A DNA stretch of 8,926 bases from DASUZD01 sp036377055 (GCA_036377055.1 DASUZD010000135.1:1-8926); one strand, 5' to 3'; counted from the first letter of the stretch, positions 1 to 7,210 are shown. Program-made: numbers and translations. The notes: generated from the letters alone by a model not told the origin.

Positions 1-465
1 TTTGCGTCGCAGCGGACGATCGGGAACTTCGTCGCGGGCCTCCTGATCGCGCTCACGCAGCCGGTCCGGCTGGGTGACCGCGTCGAGGTCGACGGCGCCG
101 TCGGAACCGTCGAGGAGATCGGGCTCACGTACACGTTCATCCGTACGGACGACGAGTCGCGGCTCGTGATCCCGAACGAGAAGCTCGCCTCCGACGCGAT
201 CTGGAACTCGACGATCCGCAGCCAAACGAGCCGGGCGCAGATCACGCTTCAGATCCCGCTCGACCGGGATCTCAGGTCGGTCGTCGAGCTCTTGCGCGAC
301 GCGGCTCCCGGCGAGCGCTCGGAGGTCTTCGTCAGCGGTCTCGACACGAACGCGACCGTGACCGTCCGCGCGTGGGCGCCCGATCCGCTCGAGGCCGAGC
401 GGCTCGAGGCCGACCTGCGGTTGCGTGCGCACGACCGGCTTCGCGACGCGGGAGTGTTCGCTTGA
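1..465 (+). CDS. MscS-family mechanosensitive ion channel, C-terminal part (5' end outside window)
   Basis: Frame 1 is open from the first base to a TGA at 463-465 and gives the last 154 residues. The visible start, FASQRTIGNFVAGLLIALTQ, followed by PVRLGDRVEV, matches the MscS signature: the end of the pore-lining third helix passing into the beta domain. GTVEEIGLTYTFIRTDD, then VIPNEKL and a WNST-type stretch, continue the typical MscS beta domain. The remaining ~85 residues fit the alpha/beta C-terminal domain, ending in a charged helix. MscS channels open under membrane tension and release solutes during osmotic downshock. The N-terminal membrane helices lie outside the window, so total length and subfamily are unknown. 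The stop codon overlaps the TTG start of the downstream PBP gene, which implies co-transcription. Family assignment is firm; the physiological role is inferred from the family. Confidence 0.9.
   Translation, partial: FASQRTIGNFVAGLLIALTQPVRLGDRVEVDGAVGTVEEIGLTYTFIRTDDESRLVIPNEKLASDAIWNSTIRSQTSRAQITLQIPLDRDLRSVVELLRDAAPGERSEVFVSGLDTNATVTVRAWAPDPLEAERLEADLRLRAHDRLRDAGVFA
451..454 (+). promoter_or_regulatory. Shine-Dalgarno GGAG for the PBP gene
   Basis: GGAG lies inside the last codons of the MscS gene, seven bases before the TTG at 462-464. The spacing is ideal and supports TTG 462 over an in-frame ATG about 90 bases upstream, which would add 30 Arg-rich residues translated across MscS coding sequence. 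Confidence 0.65.
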
Positions 466-2540
466 GCAGGGCCGCCCGCCGCACCTCCGCGCTCCCGCCG
501 GGGGTCAGCCGCCGCAGGCGTCGCCGCGAGCGCGCCCGAGCACGCCGGCGCCGCCTCGCGATCCTGCTCGTCGTCGGGCTGATCGGGAGTGTCGGCCTGC
601 TGCTCGCCGTGGGCGGCTTCGGCGGCGCGGCGGCGTTGAGCGAAGGGTGTGACCTTTCGTCGCTGCGGCCGGTCGCGATCGGCCAGAACTCGTTCGTCTA
701 CGCCGCCGACGGCTCGCTGCTCGGGTCGATCCCCGCCGAGCGGAACCGCCAGCCGGTGCGGCTCGCGTCGATCAGTCCTTGGGTGGCGAAGGCGACGATC
801 GCGATCGAGGACCGGCGCTTCTACGAGCATGGTGGCGTCGACCCGGAGGGGATCGTCCGCGCGCTGGTCGCCGACATCCGCGCCGGCCACGTCGTTCAGG
901 GCGGCTCGACGATCACGCAGCAGCTCGTCCGCAACCTCTACATCGGCAAGGAGAAGACGCTGAGGCGCAAGCTGATCGAGGCGTGTCTCGCCGTGAAGCT
1001 GAGCCGTGCGTGGTCGAAGGGGAGGATCCTCCAGGCCTACGTCAACCAGGTCTACTACGGCAACCACGCGTACGGGATCGAGGCCGCGGCGCAGACGTAC
1101 TTCTCGAAGCACGCGCGCGGGCTAGGGCTCGCCCAGGCAGCGCTGCTCGCGGGGCTGCCGCAGGCGCCGTCGGTCTTCGATCCGTTCCACGAACCGGCCG
1201 CTGCGCGCGCGCGACGCGACCAGGTGCTGCGGGCGATGCTGGCGAGCGGGGCGATCATGCACGACCAGTTCGCGCGCGCGACCGCACAGAGGTCGCTCAA
1301 CCTGAAGCCGGGCCGGCTCTACACCCGGATCCGGGAGCCGTACTTCTTCAGCTTCGTCCGCGACGAGCTGATCCAGGAGTACGGCGCGCAGACCGTCCGC
1401 TCGGGCGGGCTCCGCGTCTACACGACGATCGACCCGCGCTTCCAGCGCGACGCGGTGCTCGCGATCCGCAGGACGCTGAACGAGCGCGGCGACCCGGCGG
1501 CGGCGCTGGTCGCGATCAACCCGCGGAACGGCGCGATCCGGGCGATGGCTGCGGTGACGCCGAATCGGCGCAAGAACCAGTTCAACCTGGTCGCGCAGGC
1601 GCGGCGCCAGGCCGGGTCGACGTTCAAGACCTTCGTCCTGACGACGGCCGTCCTGCGCAGCGTCGACCCTGCGACGACGTACTACCGCTCTGCGCCGTTC
1701 CACTATCAGCCCGACCCGTACACGAAGGCGTGGGACGTGGCTACGTACGACCACACCTACACCGGCACGACCTCGATCCAGACCGCGACCCTGCGCTCCG
1801 ACAACACCGTTTACGCGCAGCTGACGCTCGACCTCGGCCCGGAGCAGGTCGCGGCGACGGCGCACCGGCTCGGCGTCGAGACGGACCTCAGCGTCGACGG
1901 GTCGTTCGTCCCTTCGATGGGCCTCGGCGCGATCGCGGTCAGCCCGCTCGAGATGGCCTCGGCCTACGCCACGCTGGCCGCAGGCGGCATGTACTCGAAG
2001 GCGATGGCGATCCGGAAGGTGATCTTCTCGAACGGCAAGGAGGACCCGGACACCGGCTGGGGCCGGCCGCAGCGGACGCGAGCCGTCCCGCCGGGGGTCG
2101 CCTACGAGGTGACGCGGATCCTCGAGCAGAACGTTCTCCACGGGACCGGGATCGGCGCCTACTTCGGCCGGCCGGCGGCGGGCAAGACCGGCACCACGGA
2201 GAACCACGCCGACGCCTGGTTCTGCGGCTATACGCCGAACCTCGAGGCGACGGTCTGGGTCGGGTATCCGCGCGCCGAGATCCCGATGACCGACGTGCAC
2301 GGGATCAGCGTCACCGGCGGATCGTTCCCGGCCACGATCTGGCGCCTCTTCATGGACAGCGCGATCGGCTCGACGCCTGCGAAGGACTTCGCCGAGCCGC
2401 CCATCCTGCCCGAGTGGAAGCCGTTCGTGGGCGCGCAGTACGCGCTCAATCGCACGGCGCCGCCCGCGCCTCCTCCCGAGCCGGCGACAACCGTGACCAC
2501 GACGCCGCCGGCGCCGGAGCACGGACCTGTGTCGCGCTAG
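462..2540 (+). CDS. Class A penicillin-binding protein (bifunctional transglycosylase/transpeptidase, PBP1A-like)
   Basis: This 692-residue bifunctional peptidoglycan synthase polymerises lipid II and cross-links stem peptides outside the membrane. A basic cytoplasmic N-terminus (Arg run ~17-31) precedes one membrane helix (~32-54). The GT51 transglycosylase domain shows EDRRFYEHGGVD (catalytic Glu about residue 116), GGSTITQQLVRNLY, then RKLIEACLAVKLSR and a Q-x-YVNQVYYG stretch. The transpeptidase domain shows STFK (nucleophile Ser about 386), SDN (about 446-448) and KTGTT (about 575-579), so all three penicillin-binding motifs are intact. The protein ends in a Pro/Thr-rich extracytoplasmic tail of about 25 residues; no PASTA domain is visible. 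I chose TTG at 462 because it has GGAG seven bases upstream and overlaps the MscS stop as TTGA. The TAG stop at 2538-2540 overlaps the stop of the opposing DUF2079 gene. Function is sure; PBP1A versus PBP1B-type naming is not. Confidence 0.95.
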   Translation: MSRAARRTSALPPGVSRRRRRRERARARRRRLAILLVVGLIGSVGLLLAVGGFGGAAALSEGCDLSSLRPVAIGQNSFVYAADGSLLGSIPAERNRQPVRLASISPWVAKATIAIEDRRFYEHGGVDPEGIVRALVADIRAGHVVQGGSTITQQLVRNLYIGKEKTLRRKLIEACLAVKLSRAWSKGRILQAYVNQVYYGNHAYGIEAAAQTYFSKHARGLGLAQAALLAGLPQAPSVFDPFHEPAAARARRDQVLRAMLASGAIMHDQFARATAQRSLNLKPGRLYTRIREPYFFSFVRDELIQEYGAQTVRSGGLRVYTTIDPRFQRDAVLAIRRTLNERGDPAAALVAINPRNGAIRAMAAVTPNRRKNQFNLVAQARRQAGSTFKTFVLTTAVLRSVDPATTYYRSAPFHYQPDPYTKAWDVATYDHTYTGTTSIQTATLRSDNTVYAQLTLDLGPEQVAATAHRLGVETDLSVDGSFVPSMGLGAIAVSPLEMASAYATLAAGGMYSKAMAIRKVIFSNGKEDPDTGWGRPQRTRAVPPGVAYEVTRILEQNVLHGTGIGAYFGRPAAGKTGTTENHADAWFCGYTPNLEATVWVGYPRAEIPMTDVHGISVTGGSFPATIWRLFMDSAIGSTPAKDFAEPPILPEWKPFVGAQYALNRTAPPAPPPEPATTVTTTPPAPEHGPVSR

Positions 2541-3952
2541 CGCCGCCGGAACAAGAGCACGCCGTCGCGCTCGAACACGAGTCGCCAGGCGTGGTTCTGG
2601 CGCAACTGCGCAAGGTCCTGTCCAGCGAGGAAGGGCTCGTTCCGGTCGGCGTAGCTCAGGCGCGTCTCGTCGACCGCGACCCAGGTCGCGTCGCCGAGGT
2701 CGGGGAAGCTGAGGATGCGGCGGCGCGCGGAGAGGTGGGCGCCGAGGCTGTTCGTCGCGCTCACGACCGCGCTGTCGGGGACTCTTCGCAGCGCGTCAGC
2801 GGCGATCCGGTCGTGCCGGCTCACGTGCGTGTAGTCCGACTGGTAGGCCTGGCCGCCGGGGACGTGGCTCCAGAGCGGGATCGCGCCGAGGCGGTAGTTC
2901 TCGGCGAGCGCGACGACGACGGCGACGACCGCGAGCGGGACCCTCCAGTCGGGTCGACGGCGAGTGATGCGCGCGGCGCCGAGGACGCTCGCGACGACGA
3001 GCGGCGGGATCGCGCCGGCCGTGTAGTGGAAGTGGATCGACTGCTGGGTCGGCGTCGACGAGAGCAGGTTCAGGGCGAGCTCGGGCACGGCCGCGACGAG
3101 GACGAGCGGAGCGGCGAGGAACAGGCACGCGAGCGGAACGACGAGCTCGAGCAGGTACTGGATCCCGCGACGGTCGAACGCCGTCGAGAGGATCCGGCCG
3201 GGGTCGTGCAGCGCGGTGTGGGCGATGCCGCCGAGCGAGCCGCCGACCTCGCCGTACCGCGAGTAGAACCGAGCCTCGGCGCCGTGGTTGAAGTGCCGCA
3301 GGACGACCTCGATCGCAAACGCCGACCACACGACGCCGGCCGCGAAGATCACCGCCCCGGCGATCCACCTCCGGCGAGCGAGCGCGTACCAGAGCCCGAA
3401 GCCGGCGACGACGAGGGCGATCTCCTCCTTCGTCGCGGCCGCTAGGAGCGCGAAGACGGCGAACGGTACGAGCCGGTCCTCGTCGAGGAACCAGAAGGCG
3501 TAGAGGAGGAGCGGGCACGCGAGCGCGACGGGGTGGAACTCGTTCAGCGTCAGCCACTGGACGGCCGGAAGGAGCAGGTACGCGAGCGCGAACCCGGCGG
3601 CCGCGCGCTCGGAGCCGAGATGTTTCCGCGCGAGCCAGAAGACAGGGAACGCGCCGAGGGCGATGGCGATCGCCTGGACGGTAAGGAGCATGTCCGCGCT
3701 CGGCCAGACCCACCAGAGCGGCGCGAAGAGGACGAGGATCGGGTCGACGTGGGCGCCGAGCCGCGAGATCTGCTCGCCGTGAAGGTCGGTCACGCGCAGC
3801 GGGTGGCCGTGCGCGGTCGCCCAGACGGCCTGCACCATGTTCCCGAGGTCGAAGCGCCCCGTCTCGAAGGCTCGGTCGCGCAGGATCGAGAGAGCCGAGA
3901 AGCCGGCCGCGTAGGCCGCGATCGCGGCTGTGACGAGCGCTCGCGGCTTCAC
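2537..3952 (-). CDS. DUF2079 polytopic membrane protein, probable GT-C-like glycosyltransferase
   Basis: This 471-residue protein has many hydrophobic segments, at roughly 5-22, 71-106, 118-170, 178-215, 265-298, 311-326 and 338-352. It then has a soluble C-terminal part of ~110 residues. The N-terminal FETGRFDLGNMVQAVW, the RLGAHVDPILVLFAPLW stretch (~64-80), the LNEFHP motif (~136-141) and ATKEE (~173-177) resemble DUF2079 membrane proteins as I know them. That family is thought to be related to GT-C enzymes, which use polyprenyl-phosphate sugars on the outer membrane face; no activity is proven by sequence. GTG at 3952 is chosen because it forms a GTGA overlap with the upstream glycosyltransferase stop and has GAGG seven bases before it. 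The open frame continues upstream to 4807 but would run antiparallel in register with GT4 coding sequence, so that extension is spurious. This is the last gene of the four-gene operon. Confidence 0.8.
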   Translation of the reverse strand: MKPRALVTAAIAAYAAGFSALSILRDRAFETGRFDLGNMVQAVWATAHGHPLRVTDLHGEQISRLGAHVDPILVLFAPLWWVWPSADMLLTVQAIAIALGAFPVFWLARKHLGSERAAAGFALAYLLLPAVQWLTLNEFHPVALACPLLLYAFWFLDEDRLVPFAVFALLAAATKEEIALVVAGFGLWYALARRRWIAGAVIFAAGVVWSAFAIEVVLRHFNHGAEARFYSRYGEVGGSLGGIAHTALHDPGRILSTAFDRRGIQYLLELVVPLACLFLAAPLVLVAAVPELALNLLSSTPTQQSIHFHYTAGAIPPLVVASVLGAARITRRRPDWRVPLAVVAVVVALAENYRLGAIPLWSHVPGGQAYQSDYTHVSRHDRIAADALRRVPDSAVVSATNSLGAHLSARRRILSFPDLGDATWVAVDETRLSYADRNEPFLAGQDLAQLRQNHAWRLVFERDGVLLFRRR

Positions 3953-5010
3953 ACGAGCGCCTCGAGCATGCGCCGCCAGCGCGCGCCGAGCACCGCCTCG
4001 CTCGCTCGCTCCCGGTACACGGCCGCCCCGCCTACGGCGATCCGGCGGGCGAGGTCGGGATCGTCGCGCAGGCGCCGAACCGCTCCGGCGAGCGTCTCGG
4101 GATCGGCAGGCGGCACGAGTAGCGCGCTCTCCCCGTCGTCGAGCAACTCTCGTGCAGCCGGCGTGTCGGCTGTCACGACCGGGGCTCCGCACGCGAGCGC
4201 CTGAAAGACTTTGTTCGGAATGACACGAGCGGCCTTCGGCGAGCCCGCGAAGACGCCGAGCGCGCAGCCGCAGCGGTGCAGCTCGCCGGGGAGCTGCGCG
4301 TAGTCGAGCCACCGGACCCAGTCGACGTTCGGCGGGCGCTCTTCGAGGAGCGGCTCCAGCTGTCCGCTGCCGACGAGCCTGAACGGGATGTCCGGGGCCA
4401 GCCGCGCCGCGGCGAGGATCGTCTCGACCCCGTGAAGCGGGCTGAGCTTGCCGACGAAGAGAGCGGTGAACGGCTCCGCAGGGCTCCAGCCGGGTCGGAA
4501 GACGCGCTCCTCGGCGCCGACGAAGCAGATTTCGACCTCCGATCGCGGGATTCCGCCGAGGCGCGCGAGGAACTCGGCGTTCGCCTCGGTGTCCGCGACG
4601 ACCACGTCGGCCGATCGCAGCGCGACCCGATCGAGCGCGCGGAGCGCGCGGGCGGCAGGCGAGCCGGGTCGAAAGCGGCCGCGATCTCCGACGAGCGTGT
4701 CCGAGAGCGAGACGAGCGGGTTGAAGACGAGCGGCCGGCCGCGCGCGAGCAGCCGCGCAAGCGGCATGTCGGCATGGCCGGGATAGCCGACGAGCACGGC
4801 GTCGCACGGCGGCAACGGCCGGAGCAGCCGTGCCTGCGCCCGCGCGAGGCGAGCCGCTGCTCCGGCGCCCGCGGTCCAGCTCTCACGCTGGCCCTCCCAG
4901 ACGGGCGCGTGCTGCTCGACCACCTCCACGCCCGCGCCGCGCAGGCACGAGATCACCTGCGCGTTTCGGGGGTAGTCGCGCTCGTAGGTGCCGAAGTAGA
5001 CGACCCTCAG
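3949..5010 (-). CDS. GT4-type (group 1, GT-B fold) glycosyltransferase, probable CTG start
   Basis: This is a 353-residue cytoplasmic glycosyltransferase. The N-terminal Rossmann half opens with RVVYFGTYERDYPRNAQVI (residues 2-20), followed by strand-like segments at 71-75 and 135-140 (DVVVADTEANAEFLARLG). The donor-binding half has LFVGKLSPLHGVETILAAA (~184-202), RLVGSGQLEPLLEE, and IPNKVFQALACGAPVVTADT (~264-283), then ARELLDDGESALLVPPADPE, typical of GT4 sugar-nucleotide enzymes. The second Glu of the classic E-x7-E motif is not evident. Donor and acceptor cannot be read from sequence. No ATG, GTG or TTG lies in frame near the proper N-terminus. CTG at 5010-5008 overlaps the GT2 stop as CTGA and restores the full first strand. 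The first conventional start, GTG at 4956-4954, would remove 18 residues, including the conserved YFGTYERDYPRN. Downstream, the stop overlaps the DUF2079 start as GTGA. Confidence 0.85.
   Translation of the reverse strand: MRVVYFGTYERDYPRNAQVISCLRGAGVEVVEQHAPVWEGQRESWTAGAGAAARLARAQARLLRPLPPCDAVLVGYPGHADMPLARLLARGRPLVFNPLVSLSDTLVGDRGRFRPGSPAARALRALDRVALRSADVVVADTEANAEFLARLGGIPRSEVEICFVGAEERVFRPGWSPAEPFTALFVGKLSPLHGVETILAAARLAPDIPFRLVGSGQLEPLLEERPPNVDWVRWLDYAQLPGELHRCGCALGVFAGSPKAARVIPNKVFQALACGAPVVTADTPAARELLDDGESALLVPPADPETLAGAVRRLRDDPDLARRIAVGGAAVYRERASEAVLGARWRRMLEALV
3960..3963 (-). promoter_or_regulatory. Shine-Dalgarno GAGG for the DUF2079 gene
   Basis: On the minus strand GAGG lies within the final codons of the GT4 gene, seven bases before the GTG at 3952-3950. 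It fixes the start and indicates translation both by reinitiation at the GTGA overlap and by direct ribosome binding. Confidence 0.5.
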
Positions 5011-5945
5011 GAGAGGATCTCGTCGACGAGGAGCTCCGACCGCTCCCGCTCCGCGGCGCGCTCCTCGTGGTGGCTCGTGATCATCTCGCTGATCAGGCCG
5101 AGCGAGAAGAACTGCATGCCGACGACGACGAGGAGCACGCCGAGCGTGAGCAGCGGCCGCTCGCCGATCGCGTGCCCGGTCGCCTTCAGCACGGTGAGGT
5201 AGACGAGGATCCCGATTCCGGCGAGGCCGAGGACGAGGCCGAGCCCGCCGAAGAGGTGGAGCGGGCGCTGTCGGTAGCGGCCGATGAACGAGACGGTGAG
5301 GAGGTCGAGGAACCCGCGGAGGTAGCGCTCGACGCCGTAGCGCGAGCGGCCGTGCTCGCGCGGCCGGTGGTTCACGCCGAGCTCCGCGATCCGGAAGCCG
5401 CGGTAGTGGGCGAGCACGGGGATGAAGCGGTGCAGCTCGCCGTAGATCCGCAGACCGCGGACGACCTCGGCCCGGTACGCCTTCAGGCCGCAGTTCATGT
5501 CGTGGAGCCGGACGCCGGAGAGCCGGCTCGTGACCGCGTTGAAGACACGTGAGAGGAACCGGCGCGAGAGCGGGTCGCGCCGGCGCGTCTTCCAGCCGCT
5601 GACGAGGTCGAAGCCCTCGTCGAGCTTCGCGAGCAGGCGGGGAATCTCGGCGGGGTCGTCCTGGAGGTCGGCGTCCAGCGTGACGATCGTGTCCCCCTGC
5701 GCCTGGTCGAAGCCGGCCACGAGCGCCGCGGCCTTGCCGAAGTTCCTGCGAAGCCGGACGACGCGGACGTTGTCGACCTCTGCGTGCAGCCGCGTCAGGG
5801 CCGCGAACGAGCCGTCGGTCGAGCCGTCGTCGACGAAGATCGCCTCCCATTCGCGCTCGAGCGGCTCGAGCGCCGAGCGCAGCTCGTCGTAGAGCAACGC
5901 GACGCTTCGCTCCTCGTTGCACACCGGAACGACGACCGAGATCAC
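5007..5945 (-). CDS. GT2 family glycosyltransferase, polyprenyl-phosphate sugar synthase type (DPM1/GtrB/ArnC-like)
   Basis: This 312-residue protein has a GT-A catalytic domain followed by two membrane helices. It starts ISVVVPVCNEERSV and shows FVDDGSTDGS (~37-46), RRNFGKAAALVAGFDQAQGD (~66-85) and TLDADLQDDP (~89-98, metal-binding DAD). Next come MNCGLKAYR (~150-158), HRFIPVLAHYRGFRIAEL (~172-189), and a SRYG-containing motif (~201-204) before FLDLLTVSF. Helices at ~229-252 and ~263-287 and a charged cytoplasmic tail complete the GtrB/ArnC-like architecture. Such enzymes transfer a sugar from a nucleotide donor to polyprenyl phosphate at the inner membrane face, supplying lipid-linked sugar for use outside; the sugar (mannose, glucose or other) cannot be told. 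Start GTG at 5945 overlaps the kinase stop as GTGA, with no Shine-Dalgarno visible, so coupled reinitiation is likely. The stop overlaps the CTG start of the next gene. Confidence 0.9.
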   Translation of the reverse strand: MISVVVPVCNEERSVALLYDELRSALEPLEREWEAIFVDDGSTDGSFAALTRLHAEVDNVRVVRLRRNFGKAAALVAGFDQAQGDTIVTLDADLQDDPAEIPRLLAKLDEGFDLVSGWKTRRRDPLSRRFLSRVFNAVTSRLSGVRLHDMNCGLKAYRAEVVRGLRIYGELHRFIPVLAHYRGFRIAELGVNHRPREHGRSRYGVERYLRGFLDLLTVSFIGRYRQRPLHLFGGLGLVLGLAGIGILVYLTVLKATGHAIGERPLLTLGVLLVVVGMQFFSLGLISEMITSHHEERAAERERSELLVDEILS

Positions 5946-7210
5946 GGTGTCGGGATTGTGACGGTCGTCCCCTCGTCCGTGATAGTCGGAGACGAGACCG
6001 TCGTCGTCACCGACGTGGGCGGGGGCGGCGGAGGCGGCGGGGGCGTCGTCGGTTGCGTGGTGGTGGTGCGCGTCGTCGGCCGCGTCGTGGTCGAGGCCGT
6101 CGTGTGGGTCGTGGTCGTCGTCGACGAGGTGGTGCCGATCGTCGTGCTGGTCGTCGAGGTGGTCGTCGTCGGTCGCGTCGTGGTGGTATGCCGCGTGGTC
6201 CGGTGCGTGCTCGAGGACAGCGTGGTGGTCGGAGAGCTCGAGCCCGTGAGCGCGACCACCGCGAGCGCGATTCCGGCGGCTGCGAGCGCGAGCACGCCGA
6301 GGATCACGGGCGCGAGGGGCACGCGGCGCCGCCGCGGTGCGGCTGGTGGCGGGGTCGGGGCGGCCGGCATGGCCGGCGGCGGCAGGATCGCCGTAGCGGT
6401 CTCGTCGATGCCGGCCCGCGGCACTCCGAGCGCTGCTGCCAGCGCGCTGCCGTCGGCCGGCCGGTCCGCCGGATCCTTCGCGAGCGCGGAGTTCGCGAGC
6501 CCCGCGAGCCGGGACGGTGCGTCCGGGCGAAGCGACTCCACCGGCGGTGCGGGAAGGTCGAGGTGCATCGCCGCGAGCTCCATCGCCTGCTCCGCCTCGA
6601 AGGGGAGCCGGCCGGTGAGCATCCGGAAGAGCATCACGCCGAACGAGTAGACGTCGCTCGCCGGTCCCGCGGGCTCCCCCGCGGCCTGCTCGGGCGAGAT
6701 GTAGGCGGCGGTGCCCATGACGGTCCCGGAGTCGGTCAGCGAGCCGGTGTCGCCGATCCGCGCGATCCCGAAGTCCGCGATCTTGGGTCGCCCGTCGGGG
6801 TCGAAGAGCACGTTCGACGGCTTGAGGTCGCGGTGGACGAGCCCTCGCTCGTGCGCGTGCGCGAGCCCGGCCGCGACCCCCCGCGCGATCTCCTCCGTCT
6901 CGGGGTCGGGTAGCGGATCGCCGTAGCGGAGCCGCTCTTCGAGCGTGCCGCCCGACAGGTACTCGAGCACCATGAACGGCTGGTCGCCGGTCCGGCCGTA
7001 GTCGAAGAGCTGGGTCACGTTCGGGTGCGTTAACGCAGCGGCCGCCCGCGCCTCGCGCTCGAAACGCGCGGCGTCGGCGCCCGGGCCGAGCAGCTTCAGC
7101 GCGACCTGACGCCCGAGCTCGACGTCCTCGGCGAGGTAGACGTCCGACATCGGGCCGTGGCCGAGGCGTCTCAGGATGCGGTAGCGGCCGGCGACCAGGT
7201 CTTCGCTCAC
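5942..7210 (-). CDS. Membrane Ser/Thr protein kinase (PknB-like catalytic domain) with Thr/Pro-rich extracytoplasmic tail
   Basis: This 422-residue Hanks-type kinase has an intact catalytic core at ~10-262. It shows the glycine-rich loop LGHGPMSDVYLAED (16-29, third Gly replaced by Ser), VALK (Lys 39), an alpha-C Glu near 51-53, HRDLKPSN (126-133, catalytic Asp 128), DFG (146-148), GT..Y.SPEQ (166-175) and SDVYSFGVMLF. A Pro/Ala linker (~277-292), RRRR and a membrane helix (~297-321) follow. The outer tail (~322-422) is about half Thr, with Ser, His, Arg and nine consecutive Pro (390-398), and ends VTIPTP. There is no PASTA repeat or recognisable ligand domain. GTG at 7210-7208 is the natural start: it gives a canonical N-terminus, and no ribosome site is in place. 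A -10-like TAACGT ends six bases upstream, suggesting a leaderless mRNA. It is the first gene of the operon with GT2, GT4 and DUF2079. Confidence 0.95.
   Translation of the reverse strand: MSEDLVAGRYRILRRLGHGPMSDVYLAEDVELGRQVALKLLGPGADAARFEREARAAAALTHPNVTQLFDYGRTGDQPFMVLEYLSGGTLEERLRYGDPLPDPETEEIARGVAAGLAHAHERGLVHRDLKPSNVLFDPDGRPKIADFGIARIGDTGSLTDSGTVMGTAAYISPEQAAGEPAGPASDVYSFGVMLFRMLTGRLPFEAEQAMELAAMHLDLPAPPVESLRPDAPSRLAGLANSALAKDPADRPADGSALAAALGVPRAGIDETATAILPPPAMPAAPTPPPAAPRRRRVPLAPVILGVLALAAAGIALAVVALTGSSSPTTTLSSSTHRTTRHTTTTRPTTTTSTTSTTIGTTSSTTTTTHTTASTTTRPTTRTTTTQPTTPPPPPPPPPTSVTTTVSSPTITDEGTTVTIPTP
5946..6250 (-). repeat. Low-complexity Thr-codon tract and poly-Pro run encoding the kinase outer tail
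   Basis: About 300 bases are dominated on the minus strand by ACC, ACG and ACT codons with scattered TCG, CGC and CAC. A run of nine CCN codons lies at 6017-6043. The plus strand is correspondingly rich in G and T, with several short G runs. The repeats are degenerate, with no fixed unit length, so this is a compositionally biased coding region and not a clean tandem array. Such tracts can change length by slippage. Confidence 0.7.

Noticed and set aside
249..2522. Long minus-strand frames opposite MscS and PBP.
   Set aside because: They are low-complexity Arg/Ala-rich shadows with no recognisable motif, whereas the plus-strand genes keep every catalytic motif.
779..3445. Very long plus-strand open frame (888 residues) crossing the PBP gene and the convergent DUF2079 gene.
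   Set aside because: It is out of frame with the PBP and antisense to DUF2079. Its product is a run of Arg, Ala, Gly, Pro and Asp with no domain, as expected in very GC-rich DNA where stops are rare.
3953..4807. Upstream extension of the DUF2079 frame, suggesting a longer fusion protein.
   Set aside because: The extension is Arg-rich, overlaps GT4 coding sequence in another frame, and lacks hydrophobic or domain structure. The GTGA overlap and GAGG at 3952 explain the start.
5011..5922. Upstream extension of the GT4 frame through the GT2 gene, which might suggest a frameshifted fusion.
   Set aside because: GT2 is intact in its own frame with a proper stop, and the extension has no domain. 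A four-base overlap is enough to explain the junction.
5784..6650. Plus-strand Val/Gly-rich open frame opposite the kinase tail.
   Set aside because: It is the mirror image of the ACN/CCN codon tract; its Val and Gly runs have no independent support.
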